Source: CAWJFP01 sp963842155
GTDB taxonomy: Bacteria; Pseudomonadota; Alphaproteobacteria; JACZXZ01
Length of the DNA stretch: 11,839 bases
Assembly: GCA_963842155.1 (NCBI GenBank)
Contig: CAWJFP010000022.1
Location: forward strand, 1 to 11,839
Direction: 5' to 3'
This document shows positions 1-6,856 of this stretch, in pieces. Under the pieces are notes generated by a model, which had not been told where the DNA came from, made no database searches, and saw only the letters and a program-made list of their open reading frames with translations. Position numbers and translations under genes: made by a program. Every line of letters starts with the position of its first letter. Position 1 is the stretch's first letter.

Positions 1-368
1 GGCGGCGCCTGGTCCGCCGCCTCCTTGGCGCGCGACAGGCTGTTCGCGCTGTTGAGCTTGAGGATGAGCGGGATTTGCCCGGCCGCGCTCTCGGCCCCCG
101 CCTCGATCATGCCGAGCGGCGCCGCATAGGCCGAAAGCCCGGCCTCGAGCGCGAGTTGGAAATGGTAATGCGGATCATAGGCGGGCGGGTTCGGGGCGAA
201 GCTCCGCGCCGGCCCATGCTCGAAGCCCTGATCGACCGGCAGGATGACGAGCTTGCCCGTGCCGCCGAGCCGGCCATGGCCCAGGATGCGCGCCAGGCTC
301 GCCTTGGTGCCGGGATTGTCGCTCTCATAATTGTCCAGGATGCGCCTGATGCGCGGCGTGAATTGCAT
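1..368 (-). CDS. fbaB: Class I fructose-bisphosphate aldolase, N-terminal part (runs off the window)
   Basis: Cleaves fructose-1,6-bisphosphate to dihydroxyacetone phosphate and glyceraldehyde-3-phosphate (cytosolic glycolysis and gluconeogenesis). Read from the reverse complement, the first 122 residues begin MQFTPRIRRILDNYES and contain the DhnA-type aldolase signature ILPVDQGFEHGP near residues 41-52, then an alpha/beta-barrel-like stretch including GMIEAG and LILKLNS. The Schiff-base lysine lies further downstream, outside the window. Bacterial members are usually 300-350 residues, so about a third is visible. The ATG at 366-368 is preceded by a purine-rich AGGAACGAGG that can act as ribosome binding site. 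It lies downstream of gap and an unknown gene on the same strand, as expected of a sugar-phosphate cluster. The family is recognised from the motif; the fbaB symbol is by family type. Confidence 0.9.
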   Translation of the reverse strand, partial: MQFTPRIRRILDNYESDNPGTKASLARILGHGRLGGTGKLVILPVDQGFEHGPARSFAPNPPAYDPHYHFQLALEAGLSAYAAPLGMIEAGAESAAGQIPLILKLNSANSLSRAKEAADQAP

Positions 369-427
369 GCGGCCTCGTTCCTGCCGGGTGCGGTTCGAAG
401 CTTCCGGCATTCATAGGTAACGGCCCT

Positions 428-456
428 TCAATATCCGAGCCCTCCCGGCTTTGCAA
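428..456 (-). promoter_or_regulatory. Candidate sigma70-type promoter for the aldolase gene
   Basis: On the minus strand a TTGCAA hexamer (456-451) is followed after exactly 17 bases by TATTGA (433-428). It lies in the 104-bp gap between the unknown gene's stop and the aldolase ATG, so transcription would begin roughly 50 bases upstream of that ATG. This would let the aldolase be expressed separately from gap and tkt. It is a consensus match by eye only. Confidence 0.35.
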
Positions 457-472
457 CGCCGCGCGGTGGGGC

Positions 473-946
473 TTATCGGTGATCGGGGAGCCAGGCGCGG
501 CAGCGCTCTGCGGGGTCCTCCGCCCGCAGCAGATCGAGCGCCGCGCTCGGCCGGCGACGATGAAGCCGCAACCCCTCGCGCGCGGCGATGTCGGCGAGCT
601 TGGCCGCGACGCGGCGCCCGCCGGTGAAGCAGACCGCGCCTTGGCCCGCGCGCCAGGCAGCCAAGACGAGGCCGGGCAGCGCGCCGCAATCGAGCACGGC
701 TTCGAATTGCGCGGCCGGCACGGCGGCTCCGGCCGCCTCGACGACTGCGCGGAACCAGCCGGCGCCGGCATAGGCGGCGGCACCCTCGGCGCTCCAAAGC
801 TCGACTTCGATGCCTTTCTCGGCGGCGGCCTCGAGCGCCGCGCGGGCCTGGGCGAGGGAATGGACGATAACGGCAGGCGGGCTGGCGCTCTTATCTCCCG
901 TTCGGCCCTTTGCCCCGCGCGACGGTCGGCTCGCCCCCTTCGCCAT
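473..946 (-). CDS. Unrecognised 157-residue protein between gap and fba
   Basis: I do not recognise a named family. The start at 944-946 is supported by an AGGGGGG ribosome binding site just upstream, and the gene sits 33 bp after gap on the same strand, so it is probably co-transcribed. Residues 1-22 are basic and look disordered (MAKGASRPSRGAKGR). The rest looks like a small alternating beta/alpha fold rich in Ala: VIVHSLAQARAALEAA, IEVELWSAEGAAAYAGAGWF, FEAVLDCGALPGLVLAAW, GAVCFTG. There is no signal peptide and no membrane segment. Position suggests a link to sugar-phosphate metabolism, but no catalytic motif is evident. Genes of this kind in the glycolytic cluster of other alphaproteobacteria are normally annotated hypothetical. 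It is not phosphoglycerate kinase, being far too short. Confidence 0.75.
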   Translation of the reverse strand: MAKGASRPSRGAKGRTGDKSASPPAVIVHSLAQARAALEAAAEKGIEVELWSAEGAAAYAGAGWFRAVVEAAGAAVPAAQFEAVLDCGALPGLVLAAWRAGQGAVCFTGGRRVAAKLADIAAREGLRLHRRRPSAALDLLRAEDPAERCRAWLPDHR

Positions 947-979
947 GCCCCCCTGCGCAATGAAAGCCGCGGCGCCGGC

Positions 980-1990
980 CTATGTCAGCCGGCCCATGGC
1001 GACGGCGGTGTCGTTCATGCGGTTGGCGAAGCCCCATTCATTGTCGTACCAGGCCAACACGCGGGCGAAGCGGCCCTCGATCACCTGGGTCTGGGTGAGG
1101 TCGAAGGTGGCGCTCGCTGCCGCATGGTTGAAGTCGCTCGAGACCAGCTCCTCGCGCGTCACCTCGAGGATGCCCCGAAGCGCGTTGCTGCCGGCGGCCT
1201 TGATCATGGCCTGGTTGACCTCCTCGATCGTGGTCGGGCGCTTGGTGTCGAGGGTCAGGTCGATGAGCGAGACGTTCAGCGTCGGCACGCGGATCGAGGT
1301 GCCGTCGAGCTTGCCGGCGAGCTCGGGCAGCACCAGCCCCAGCGCTTTGGCGGCGCCCGTCGTGGTCGGGATCATCGAATGGGCCGCCGCGCGCGCGCGC
1401 CGCATGTCGCGATGGAGCGTGTCCACCAGCCGCTGGTCGCCGGTATAGGAATGGATCGTGGTCATATAGCCGCGCTCGATGCCGATCGCCTGATGCAGCA
1501 CGTGGGCCACCGGCGCGAGGCAGTTGGTGGTGCAGGAGGCGTTGGAGACGACCTTGTGCTCGGGCGCAAGCTTGTCATGGTTGACGCCGTAGACGACGGT
1601 CAAGTCGGCGCCGCTGGCGGGGGCCGAGACCAGCACGCGCTTCGCACCCGCCTCGAGATGGGCGGCCGCCTCCGCGCGCTTGGTGAAATGGCCGGTGCAT
1701 TCCATGACCAGGTCGATGGCGAGCTGCTTCCAAGGCAGCTTGGCGGGGTCGCGCTCGGCGAGCACCTTGATCTCGCCCTGGCCGAGATCGAAGCCTTGCT
1801 TCGTCACCTTGATCTCGCCCGGAAAGGGGCCATGCACGGAATCATATTTCAAGAGATGCGCGTTCGCCTCGACCGTGCCCAGATCGTTGATGGCCACGAA
1901 CTGGATGTCCTTGCGCTTGGCCTCATAGGCCGCGCGCAGCACATGCCGCCCGATGCGCCCGAACCCGTTGATCGCTATCCTTACCGCCAT
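980..1990 (-). CDS. gap: Glyceraldehyde-3-phosphate dehydrogenase (type I)
   Basis: Converts glyceraldehyde-3-phosphate, phosphate and NAD(P)+ to 1,3-bisphosphoglycerate, and runs in reverse in gluconeogenesis or a Calvin cycle. The 336-residue product has the family's usual length. The Rossmann motif INGFGRIGR is at residues 7-15. The catalytic motif SNASCTTNC places the nucleophile at Cys153, and His180 in TTIHSYTGDQ is the general base. NEWGF near the C terminus is typical. The frame extends 11 codons further upstream, but the ATG at 1990 is chosen because a strong GGAGGAG ribosome binding site precedes it and MAVRIAINGFGRIGR matches the family start. It is cotranscribed or near-cotranscribed with tkt, which lies 252 bp upstream across a repeat element. 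Confidence 0.97.
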   Translation of the reverse strand: MAVRIAINGFGRIGRHVLRAAYEAKRKDIQFVAINDLGTVEANAHLLKYDSVHGPFPGEIKVTKQGFDLGQGEIKVLAERDPAKLPWKQLAIDLVMECTGHFTKRAEAAAHLEAGAKRVLVSAPASGADLTVVYGVNHDKLAPEHKVVSNASCTTNCLAPVAHVLHQAIGIERGYMTTIHSYTGDQRLVDTLHRDMRRARAAAHSMIPTTTGAAKALGLVLPELAGKLDGTSIRVPTLNVSLIDLTLDTKRPTTIEEVNQAMIKAAGSNALRGILEVTREELVSSDFNHAAASATFDLTQTQVIEGRFARVLAWYDNEWGFANRMNDTAVAMGRLT

Positions 1991-2028
1991 CCTCGCTCCT
2001 CCAGACTTCGATCCGCCATTCAATCAAT

Positions 2029-2189
2029 CGTCATTCCGGAAGCTTAGGCGAGCCCCGGAAAAGCGCAGCGATTCCGGGTTGCGAGCCTTGCCATCCGGCA
2101 TCCATGGTTGGGCGACGGCTTCGATCTAGGCATGGATTCCGGACCGCGCAAATCCTTGCTGCGCAAGAATTTGCTTGTCCGGAATGACG
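2029..2189. repeat. 161-bp MITE-like inverted-repeat element between tkt and gap
   Basis: The element is bounded by perfect 12-bp terminal inverted repeats: CGTCATTCCGGA at 2029-2040 and TCCGGAATGACG at 2178-2189. Inside is a second inverted pair, CCGGCATCCATG at 2095-2106 and CATGGATTCCGG at 2131-2142 (11 of 12 complementary), and a small hairpin with CTTGC/GCAAG at 2155-2167. The interior has no plausible gene. CGTCATTCC-type ends with internal GGATTCCGG are widespread in dispersed non-coding repeats of proteobacterial genomes, so this is probably a multi-copy element. Transcribed, it would fold into a long cruciform-like structure between tkt and gap and could affect readthrough or mRNA stability. 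Its copy number cannot be judged from one window. Confidence 0.7.
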
Positions 2190-2242
2190 GTCGCAAGCCA
2201 ACATCGCTTGTTCCTGATCAATAACCATAAGCTCCTGCTCCG

Positions 2243-4255
2243 CTAGAGCCGCGCCTTGGCGGCGGCGGCGGCCGCTTCCGCGGTGATGCCGAAATGCGCG
2301 TAGAGCGCCTCGGCCGGCGCCGAGGCCCCGAAGCCCGTCATGCCGATGAAGGCGCCGTCGGGCCCGATGTAGCGCTCCCACCCCATGGGGCCCGCCGCCT
2401 CGATCGCCACGCGCACGCCTTGGCCCAGGACCTCGCGGCGATAGGCTTCCGGCTGGCGATCGAACAGGCTCCAGCAGGGCAGCGAGACGACCGCTGCGCC
2501 GATGCCGTCCTCCGCCAGCATCCGCCGCGCCTCCATCGCGATTGCGACCTCCGAGCCGGTGGCGAGCAGGGTGACTTGCCACTTGCCCTCGGCCGGCGCC
2601 AAGAGATAACCGCCCTTGGCCGAGAGGTTCTCGTTTCCATGGTCCTGGCGCAAGGTCGGCAGCGCCTGGCGGGTGAGGGAGAGCAGCGAGGGGCCGCCGG
2701 CGTTCTCGAGCGCCAGCATCCAGCATTCCACCGTCTCGACGCCGTCGGCCGGGCGGAAGACATGGAGGTTCGGGACGGCGCGCAGGCCGGCGAGCTGCTC
2801 GACCGGCTGATGGGTAGGCCCGTCCTCGCCCAGCCCGATCGAATCATGCGTCATCACCAGCACCACCCGCTGCCCCATCATGGCGGCAAGGCGGATGGCG
2901 GGGCGCGCATAGTCGGTGAAGATGAGGAAGCTGCCGCCATAGGGGATGACGCCCTTATGCAGCGCCATGCCGCTCATGGCGGCTACCATGCCGTGCTCGC
3001 GCACGCCGTAATGGATGTAGCGCCCCGCGTAATTCTCGCGGGCGAGGATGGGCATGTTGTCGGCGAGCGTGCCGTTCGAGCCGGTCAGGTCTGCGGAGCC
3101 GCCGACGAGCTCGGGCACCGCCTTGACCAGCGCGTCGAGCGTGGTCTTGGAGGTCTGGCGCGTGGCGAGCTTCGGCCGCTTCTCGGCGAAGCCGCGTTTC
3201 ACCGCGAGCGCCGCGCTTTCCCAGCCAAGCGGCAGCTTGCCGGCGAGGGCACGCTCGAATTCCGCGCGGCGCTCGGGTGCCAAGGCGGCGCAACGCTCGC
3301 GCCATTGCTCGAAGGCAACGCGGCCGCGCCTTCCGGTCTCGCGCCATTCGCTCAGGACCTCGGGCGGGATCTCGAAGGGCGAATAGGGCCAGCCCAGCGC
3401 CTTGCGCGCGCCCGCGACCTCCTCGGGCCCGAGCGGCGCGCCATGGGCGGCCGCGGTGCCCGCCTTCTTGGGCGCGCCATAGCCGATGATGGTGCGGCAG
3501 GCGATGAGCGAGGGCGTCTTGGTGCTTTGTGCGCGGGCGAGCGCGCCGTAGATCTCGCCGGGCTTGAGGCCGTCGACGATATCCGCGTCCCAACCCGAGG
3601 CGCGGAAGCGGGCGAGCTGATCGTCGTCGACGGCGAGGCTGGTGGGGCCGTCGATCGAGACATGGTTGTCGTCCCAGAGCACAATCAGCTTGCCGAGGCC
3701 GAGATGGCCGGCAAGCGAGATCGCCTCATGGCTGATCCCTTCCATGAGGCAGCCGTCGCCCGCGATGACGTAGGTGTAGTGATCGACCAGCTCTCCGCCG
3801 AAGCGCGCGTTCAGCATGCGCTCGGCGAGCGCCATGCCGACGGCGTTGGCGAGGCCCTGGCCGAGCGGACCCGTCGTGGTCTCGATGCCCGGCAGATGGC
3901 CATATTCCGGATGGCCGGCGCAGGGGCTGCCGAGCTGGCGGAAATTGCGGATGTCGTCGATGGTCGGCCGCGCGTAGCCGGTAAGATAAAGGAGCGCGTA
4001 AAGCAGCATCGAGCCGTGGCCGGCCGACAGCACGAAGCGGTCGCGATCGGGCCAGTGCGGCTTCATCGGATCGAATTTGAGGAAGCTCTCGAACAGCACC
4101 GTCGCCACCTCGGCCATGCCCATAGGCAAGCCGGGATGGCCCGAGTTCGCCTGCTCGACCGCGTCCATGGCAAGCGCCCGGATGGCGTTCGCCTTCTGGC
4201 GGTGACGGGCGAGCGGCGCGTCGCGCTTCGCATTGTTCATCGCGGAATCGTTCAT
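2243..4255 (-). CDS. tkt: Transketolase
   Basis: Thiamine-diphosphate enzyme that moves two-carbon ketol units between sugar phosphates (pentose phosphate pathway or Calvin cycle). The 670-residue product matches the usual 660-670. Visible in order: substrate motif ANSGHPGLPMG, then GHGSMLLY, PLGQGLANAVGMA, the ThDP/metal motif GDGCLMEG reaching DDNHVSIDG, ADLTGSN, the catalytic glutamate Glu420 in GVREHGM, DSIGLGEDGPTHQP, and a C-terminal GMTGFGASAPAEAL. The frame continues 31 codons upstream, but those residues are Pro/Gly-rich and unlike the family. I chose the ATG at 4255 (MNDSAMNN); Met at 4240 is an alternative, and neither has a strong ribosome binding site. It is the first gene of the minus-strand tkt-gap-fba cluster, divergent from zauP. 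Confidence 0.96.
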   Translation of the reverse strand: MNDSAMNNAKRDAPLARHRQKANAIRALAMDAVEQANSGHPGLPMGMAEVATVLFESFLKFDPMKPHWPDRDRFVLSAGHGSMLLYALLYLTGYARPTIDDIRNFRQLGSPCAGHPEYGHLPGIETTTGPLGQGLANAVGMALAERMLNARFGGELVDHYTYVIAGDGCLMEGISHEAISLAGHLGLGKLIVLWDDNHVSIDGPTSLAVDDDQLARFRASGWDADIVDGLKPGEIYGALARAQSTKTPSLIACRTIIGYGAPKKAGTAAAHGAPLGPEEVAGARKALGWPYSPFEIPPEVLSEWRETGRRGRVAFEQWRERCAALAPERRAEFERALAGKLPLGWESAALAVKRGFAEKRPKLATRQTSKTTLDALVKAVPELVGGSADLTGSNGTLADNMPILARENYAGRYIHYGVREHGMVAAMSGMALHKGVIPYGGSFLIFTDYARPAIRLAAMMGQRVVLVMTHDSIGLGEDGPTHQPVEQLAGLRAVPNLHVFRPADGVETVECWMLALENAGGPSLLSLTRQALPTLRQDHGNENLSAKGGYLLAPAEGKWQVTLLATGSEVAIAMEARRMLAEDGIGAAVVSLPCWSLFDRQPEAYRREVLGQGVRVAIEAAGPMGWERYIGPDGAFIGMTGFGASAPAEALYAHFGITAEAAAAAAKARL

Positions 4256-4332
4256 GGCGGCGGACCATGCGCCGGATGGACCATAGTGCGGCCCGGCCGG
4301 CGCGGACGGCGGAAGGAACGGGAACGCCTTCG

Positions 4333-4361
4333 AACATGCCTGCGGCAAAGCGCTCCGTCAA
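4333..4361 (-). promoter_or_regulatory. Candidate promoter for tkt
   Basis: On the minus strand TTGACG (4361-4356) is followed after 17 bases by CATGTT (4338-4333), a weak -10 with three of six consensus bases. It lies about 80 bases upstream of the chosen tkt ATG. The -35 is good and the -10 poor, so it may need an activator. Confidence 0.35.
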
Positions 4362-4406
4362 CCCGCATTCGCGGGCGGCGTCCCAATCTGCGACGGCGCC
4401 GCGCGG

Positions 4407-4436
4407 TTGACGCTTGCGCTGGGCGAAGCGTATTTT
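4407..4436 (+). promoter_or_regulatory. Promoter of the zauP-zapA operon
   Basis: TTGACG (4407-4412) is followed after 18 bases by TATTTT (4431-4436), about 70 bases upstream of the zauP ATG. It points away from the tkt promoter; the two -35 boxes are identical TTGACG hexamers 45 bp apart on opposite strands. The rest of the 250-bp tkt-zauP gap shows no gene. Confidence 0.5.
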
Positions 4437-4505
4437 CGGACGGCCTGCGGAGGGTGCGCATCGCGTCCTTCGCGGGCCGGAATCCTATGCAGGGCGAAAA
4501 ATCCC

Positions 4506-4727
4506 ATGTCGCGGCTCGACAAGGCCAAAGAGCGGTTGGAGCAGGCGGTGACGCGGCTCGAGCGTGCGGCGGCGCGGGCGGAGCGCGGCGGCGTCGATCG
4601 CGTGGCGCTGACCAAGGCGCTCGACGCGGCGCGCGCCGAGGGCATGGCCTTGCGCGAGGCGAGCATGACCGTCTCGGCGCGGCTCGATAGCGTGATCGGC
4701 CGGCTGAAAAGCGCGCTCGACGCTTGA
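4506..4727 (+). CDS. zauP: Small coiled-coil cell-division protein ZauP (DUF4164-like)
   Basis: A 73-residue, almost wholly helical protein, MSRLDKAKERLEQAVTRLERAAARAER, with heptad-like Leu/Ala spacing across its length and no membrane segment. In Caulobacter a small coiled-coil protein encoded just upstream of zapA, named ZauP, works with ZapA to focus the FtsZ ring; size, composition and position match. The frame is open upstream for 33 codons, but the ATG at 4506 is chosen because the coiled coil starts there and AGGGCGA lies at suitable spacing. The zapA ATG follows 33 bp after the stop, so the two are one operon. Assignment rests on context and coiled-coil character, since sequence is weakly conserved in such proteins. 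Confidence 0.75.
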   Translation: MSRLDKAKERLEQAVTRLERAAARAERGGVDRVALTKALDAARAEGMALREASMTVSARLDSVIGRLKSALDA

Positions 4728-4760
4728 CGGCCGCGCAGGTCCGAGGCAGGGAGATCCGGC

Positions 4761-5090
4761 ATGGCGCAGGTCAACGTCACCATCAACGGCCGCAGCTACA
4801 ACGTGGCTTGCGAGGACGGCAAGGAGCCGCAGCTCGCCAAGCTCGGCGCCTATCTCGACAAGCGCGTGGCCGAGCTCGCCGCCTCGCTCGGGCAGATCGG
4901 CGAGGCGCGGCTTTTGGTGATGGCGGGCCTCGTCGTCGCCGACGAGCTCGCCGACGCGCGCAACATGGTGAGCGAGCTCAAGCGCCGCGCGCCCGGGCTC
5001 TCGCCCGAGGCCGAGGAGGCGCTCGCCTCGGGGATCGAGGCGCTGGCCGCGCGGATCGAGCATATTGCGGCCCGGCTGGAAGCCGCCTAG
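4761..5090 (+). CDS. zapA: Cell division protein ZapA
   Basis: FtsZ-binding protein that crosslinks FtsZ filaments at midcell. The 109-residue product starts MAQVNVTINGRSYNVACEDG, the typical beta-hairpin head of ZapA, followed by EPQLAKLGAYLDKRVAELAASLGQIGEARLL with the usual hydrophobic helix (VMAGLVVADELADA) and a long C-terminal coiled coil for dimer/tetramer formation. An AGGGAG ribosome binding site lies at 4748-4753. It follows zauP in the same operon, and its last codons contain the promoter of the downstream 6S RNA, as expected at the conserved zapA-ssrS-fau locus. Confidence 0.93.
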   Translation: MAQVNVTINGRSYNVACEDGKEPQLAKLGAYLDKRVAELAASLGQIGEARLLVMAGLVVADELADARNMVSELKRRAPGLSPEAEEALASGIEALAARIEHIAARLEAA

Positions 5091-5093
5091 ATT
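5065..5093 (+). promoter_or_regulatory. Promoter of the 6S RNA inside the 3' end of zapA
   Basis: TTGCGG (5065-5070), a 17-base spacer and TAGATT (5088-5093, overlapping the zapA stop codon) predict a transcription start at about 5100-5101. That is exactly the first base of the closing stem of the RNA, which supports both calls. Confidence 0.6.
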
Positions 5094-5100
5094 CCACTCC

Positions 5101-5262
5101 GGACGGGGCTGCGCGGTGCGTGAGACCCCATCGAGCCCTGGGGCCATTATCTACCTCATGGGAGCTGTCGCTGTCGGGGCCGTGGTCCCGATATATGGCG
5201 CCCACCTGCGTTAGCAGGCCACAGAGGACATGCTGGGGCCAACGGCCGAGGCGGCTCCGTCC
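5101..5262 (+). ncRNA. ssrS: 6S RNA
   Basis: 6S RNA mimics an open promoter and sequesters the housekeeping RNA polymerase holoenzyme in slow growth. The position between zapA and fau is its conserved home in proteobacteria. A rod-like fold can be drawn by hand. The closing stem is 5101-5109 with 5254-5262 (9 bp, one G-U). CGG 5114-5116 pairs with CCG 5246-5248, and CCCCA 5126-5130 with TGGGG 5234-5238. Next, 5138-5145 pairs with 5217-5224 (7 of 8), followed by an open central bubble starting near 5146. The apical arm is closed by TGGG 5159-5162 with CCCA 5201-5204, and an apical hairpin is formed by TCGGG 5174-5178 and CCCGA 5187-5191. On the 3' side of the bubble, CCTGC-GTTA-GCAGG (5205-5218) forms the small hairpin seen in many 6S RNAs. 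Ends are approximate to a few bases; no T-rich terminator is seen, so the 3' end is probably processed. Confidence 0.82.
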
Positions 5263-5291
5263 CCCTTCCTCGAACCTCCGCAAGGAATCCA

Positions 5292-5903
5292 ATGGGCGTG
5301 GCCGAGGAGAAGGCGGCGGCGCGCGAGGCCGCGAAAGCCCGCCGCGACGCCGCCCATGCGCGGCTCGGCAGCGAGGCGCCCGAGGCGCTGCTGCGCCATT
5401 TCAGGGCGAGCGTCGCCTTGCTGCGCGGCGCCGTCGTCTCCGGCTATTGGCCGGGGCGCGGCGAGATCGATGTGAGGCCGCTTCTCGATTATCTCGCGCG
5501 CGCCGGCCATGAGCTGGCGCTGCCCGTGGTGACGGGGCGCGGCCGGCCGCTTCTGTTCCGGCGCTGGCGCCCCGGCGATCCGCTGGAGAGCAAACCCTTC
5601 GGGCTCCAGGAGCCGCCGGCGAGCGCGCCCGAGCTGCGGCCGCAAGCGTTGCTCGTGCCCTTCCTCGCCATCGATGGCGAGGGCTATCGTATCGGCTATG
5701 GCGCCGGCTACTATGACTGCACGCTGGCGAGCCTGCGCGCGGAGGCGCCTATTCTCGCGATCGGCGTGGGCTACGAGGCGCAGCGCGTCGCGCGTTTGCC
5801 CCGCGACGCGCATGACGAGCCGCTCGACTGGCTGGTGACCGAAGCGGGCGCGCTCGCATTCGAGCGCGATGCGACAGGCGAAAAGGAAAGCGGGATCGGA
5901 TGA
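5292..5903 (+). CDS. fau: 5-formyltetrahydrofolate cyclo-ligase
   Basis: ATP-dependent conversion of 5-formyl-THF to 5,10-methenyl-THF, a folate salvage step in the cytosol. The 203-residue protein has the family's N-terminal basic helix (EKAAAREAAKARRDA), a central VVSGYWPGRGEIDVRPLL segment, LPVVTGRGRPLLFRRW, and the nucleotide-loop motif GYGAGYYD at residues 135-142, close to the usual GYGGGYYDR. AAGGA at 5282-5286 precedes the ATG. Its position right after 6S RNA is the classical ssrS-ygfA arrangement, so it may be transcribed by readthrough of 6S. Its stop overlaps the next gene's start by four bases (ATGA). Confidence 0.93.
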   Translation: MGVAEEKAAAREAAKARRDAAHARLGSEAPEALLRHFRASVALLRGAVVSGYWPGRGEIDVRPLLDYLARAGHELALPVVTGRGRPLLFRRWRPGDPLESKPFGLQEPPASAPELRPQALLVPFLAIDGEGYRIGYGAGYYDCTLASLRAEAPILAIGVGYEAQRVARLPRDAHDEPLDWLVTEAGALAFERDATGEKESGIG

Positions 5904-6745
5904 GGCTGCTGATCTGCGGCGACGTGGTCGGGCGGGCCGGGCGCAAGGTGCTGTGCGACAATCTGCCGGATTTGCGCCGGCGGTTGGCACTCGATTTCGT
6001 CGTGGTCAACGGCGAGAACGCGGCCGGCGGCTATGGCATCACGGGCAAGATCTGCGAGGCTTTCTACGCCGCGGGCGCCGACGCCATCACCACCGGCAAT
6101 CATGTCTGGGACCAGAGCGAGACGCTTGCCTATATCCAGCGCGACACGCGGCTCTTGCGGCCCAATAATTTCCCCAGCGACACGCCCGGGCGCGGCGTGG
6201 GCGCCTTCGCGACCAAGGACGGCAGGCGCGTCGTGGTGATGCATGCCATGACGCGGCTCTACATGGACGCGCTCGACTGCCCCTTCGTCTCGATCGATCG
6301 CCAGCTCGACGTGCATCGCCTGGGCGAGAACGCCGACGCCATCCTCGTCGACATCCATGGCGAGGCGACGAGCGAGAAAATGTCGATGGGCCATTTCTGC
6401 GACGGGCGCGTCTCGGCCGTGCTCGGCACGCACAGCCATATCCCTACGGCGGACGCGCAGATCCTGCCCGGCGGCACCGCCTACCAGACCGATCTCGGCA
6501 TGTGCGGCGACTATGATTCCGTGATCGGCATGAAGAAGGAGGAGGCGGTCAAGCGGTTCGTCACCAAGCTGCGTCAGGAGCGGCTGGTCGCCGCCGAGGG
6601 CGAGGCGACGCTCTGCGCCGCCATGGTCGAGACCGACGACAAGACCGGCCTCGCCACCCATATCGCACCCTTGCGGATGGGTGGCAGGCTGCAGCCCCAT
6701 TGGCCGCTACCCATGGGCGCGCTCGCGGGACCGGGGGCCGAATAG
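5900..6745 (+). CDS. ymdB: TIGR00282-family metallophosphoesterase (YmdB type)
   Basis: Dinuclear metal phosphodiesterase; Bacillus YmdB hydrolyses 2',3'-cyclic nucleotides, but the role in alphaproteobacteria is not settled. The 281-residue protein keeps the full set of metal ligands expected from the family: Asp8 in CGDVVGRAG, Glu39-Asn40 in VNGEN, Asn67-His68 in GNHVWD, His153 in IHGEATSEK, and His178/His180 in LGTHSHIPTAD. LGMCGDYDSVIG is also typical. It is translationally coupled to fau (ATGA overlap). In many relatives yebC follows; here about 4.3 kb of other DNA intervenes before yebC at 11073. Confidence 0.93.
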   Translation: MRLLICGDVVGRAGRKVLCDNLPDLRRRLALDFVVVNGENAAGGYGITGKICEAFYAAGADAITTGNHVWDQSETLAYIQRDTRLLRPNNFPSDTPGRGVGAFATKDGRRVVVMHAMTRLYMDALDCPFVSIDRQLDVHRLGENADAILVDIHGEATSEKMSMGHFCDGRVSAVLGTHSHIPTADAQILPGGTAYQTDLGMCGDYDSVIGMKKEEAVKRFVTKLRQERLVAAEGEATLCAAMVETDDKTGLATHIAPLRMGGRLQPHWPLPMGALAGPGAE

Positions 6746-6766
6746 GCCCGATCAACCCTCATCGCC

Positions 6767-6819
6767 ATACCGGCGAAAGCCGGTATCCATGTCTGAATGG
6801 TCCCGGCTTTAGCCGGGAC
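6767..6819. repeat. Tandem-hairpin dispersed repeat downstream of ymdB
   Basis: Two perfect hairpins lie 13 bp apart. ATACCGGC-GAAA-GCCGGTAT (6767-6786) has an 8-bp stem with a stable GAAA tetraloop. GTCCCGGCT-TT-AGCCGGGAC (6800-6819) has 9-bp arms. The first resembles the GCGAAAGC repeats scattered through proteobacterial genomes. Without a following T tract it is not a classical terminator, but the paired hairpins could end or stabilise the fau-ymdB transcript. They mark the left limit of the accessory DNA before yebC. Confidence 0.7.
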
Positions 6820-6856
6820 GGAAAGAACGGGAGGATATCGGGAATTCACCTGTTGT

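Noticed and set aside
1991..2023. An 11-codon N-terminal extension of gap
   Set aside because: The GGAGGAG site and family start both point to the ATG at 1990.
479..2047. A 522-codon plus-strand frame opposite gap and the unknown gene
   Set aside because: Antisense to a clear GAPDH; composition is Arg/Gly/Ala/His-rich without family motifs.
2294..4690. A 798-codon open frame on the plus strand across tkt
   Set aside because: It is antisense to an unmistakable transketolase, has no domain-like sequence, and reflects stop-codon scarcity in GC-rich DNA.
4724..5512. A 262-codon plus-strand frame spanning zapA, the 6S region and fau
   Set aside because: Out of frame with zapA and fau, and crosses the structured RNA; low-complexity Arg-rich product.
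5771..6700. A 309-codon minus-strand frame opposite ymdB
   Set aside because: Mirrors the phosphoesterase gene, whose metal ligands are all intact; no independent evidence.
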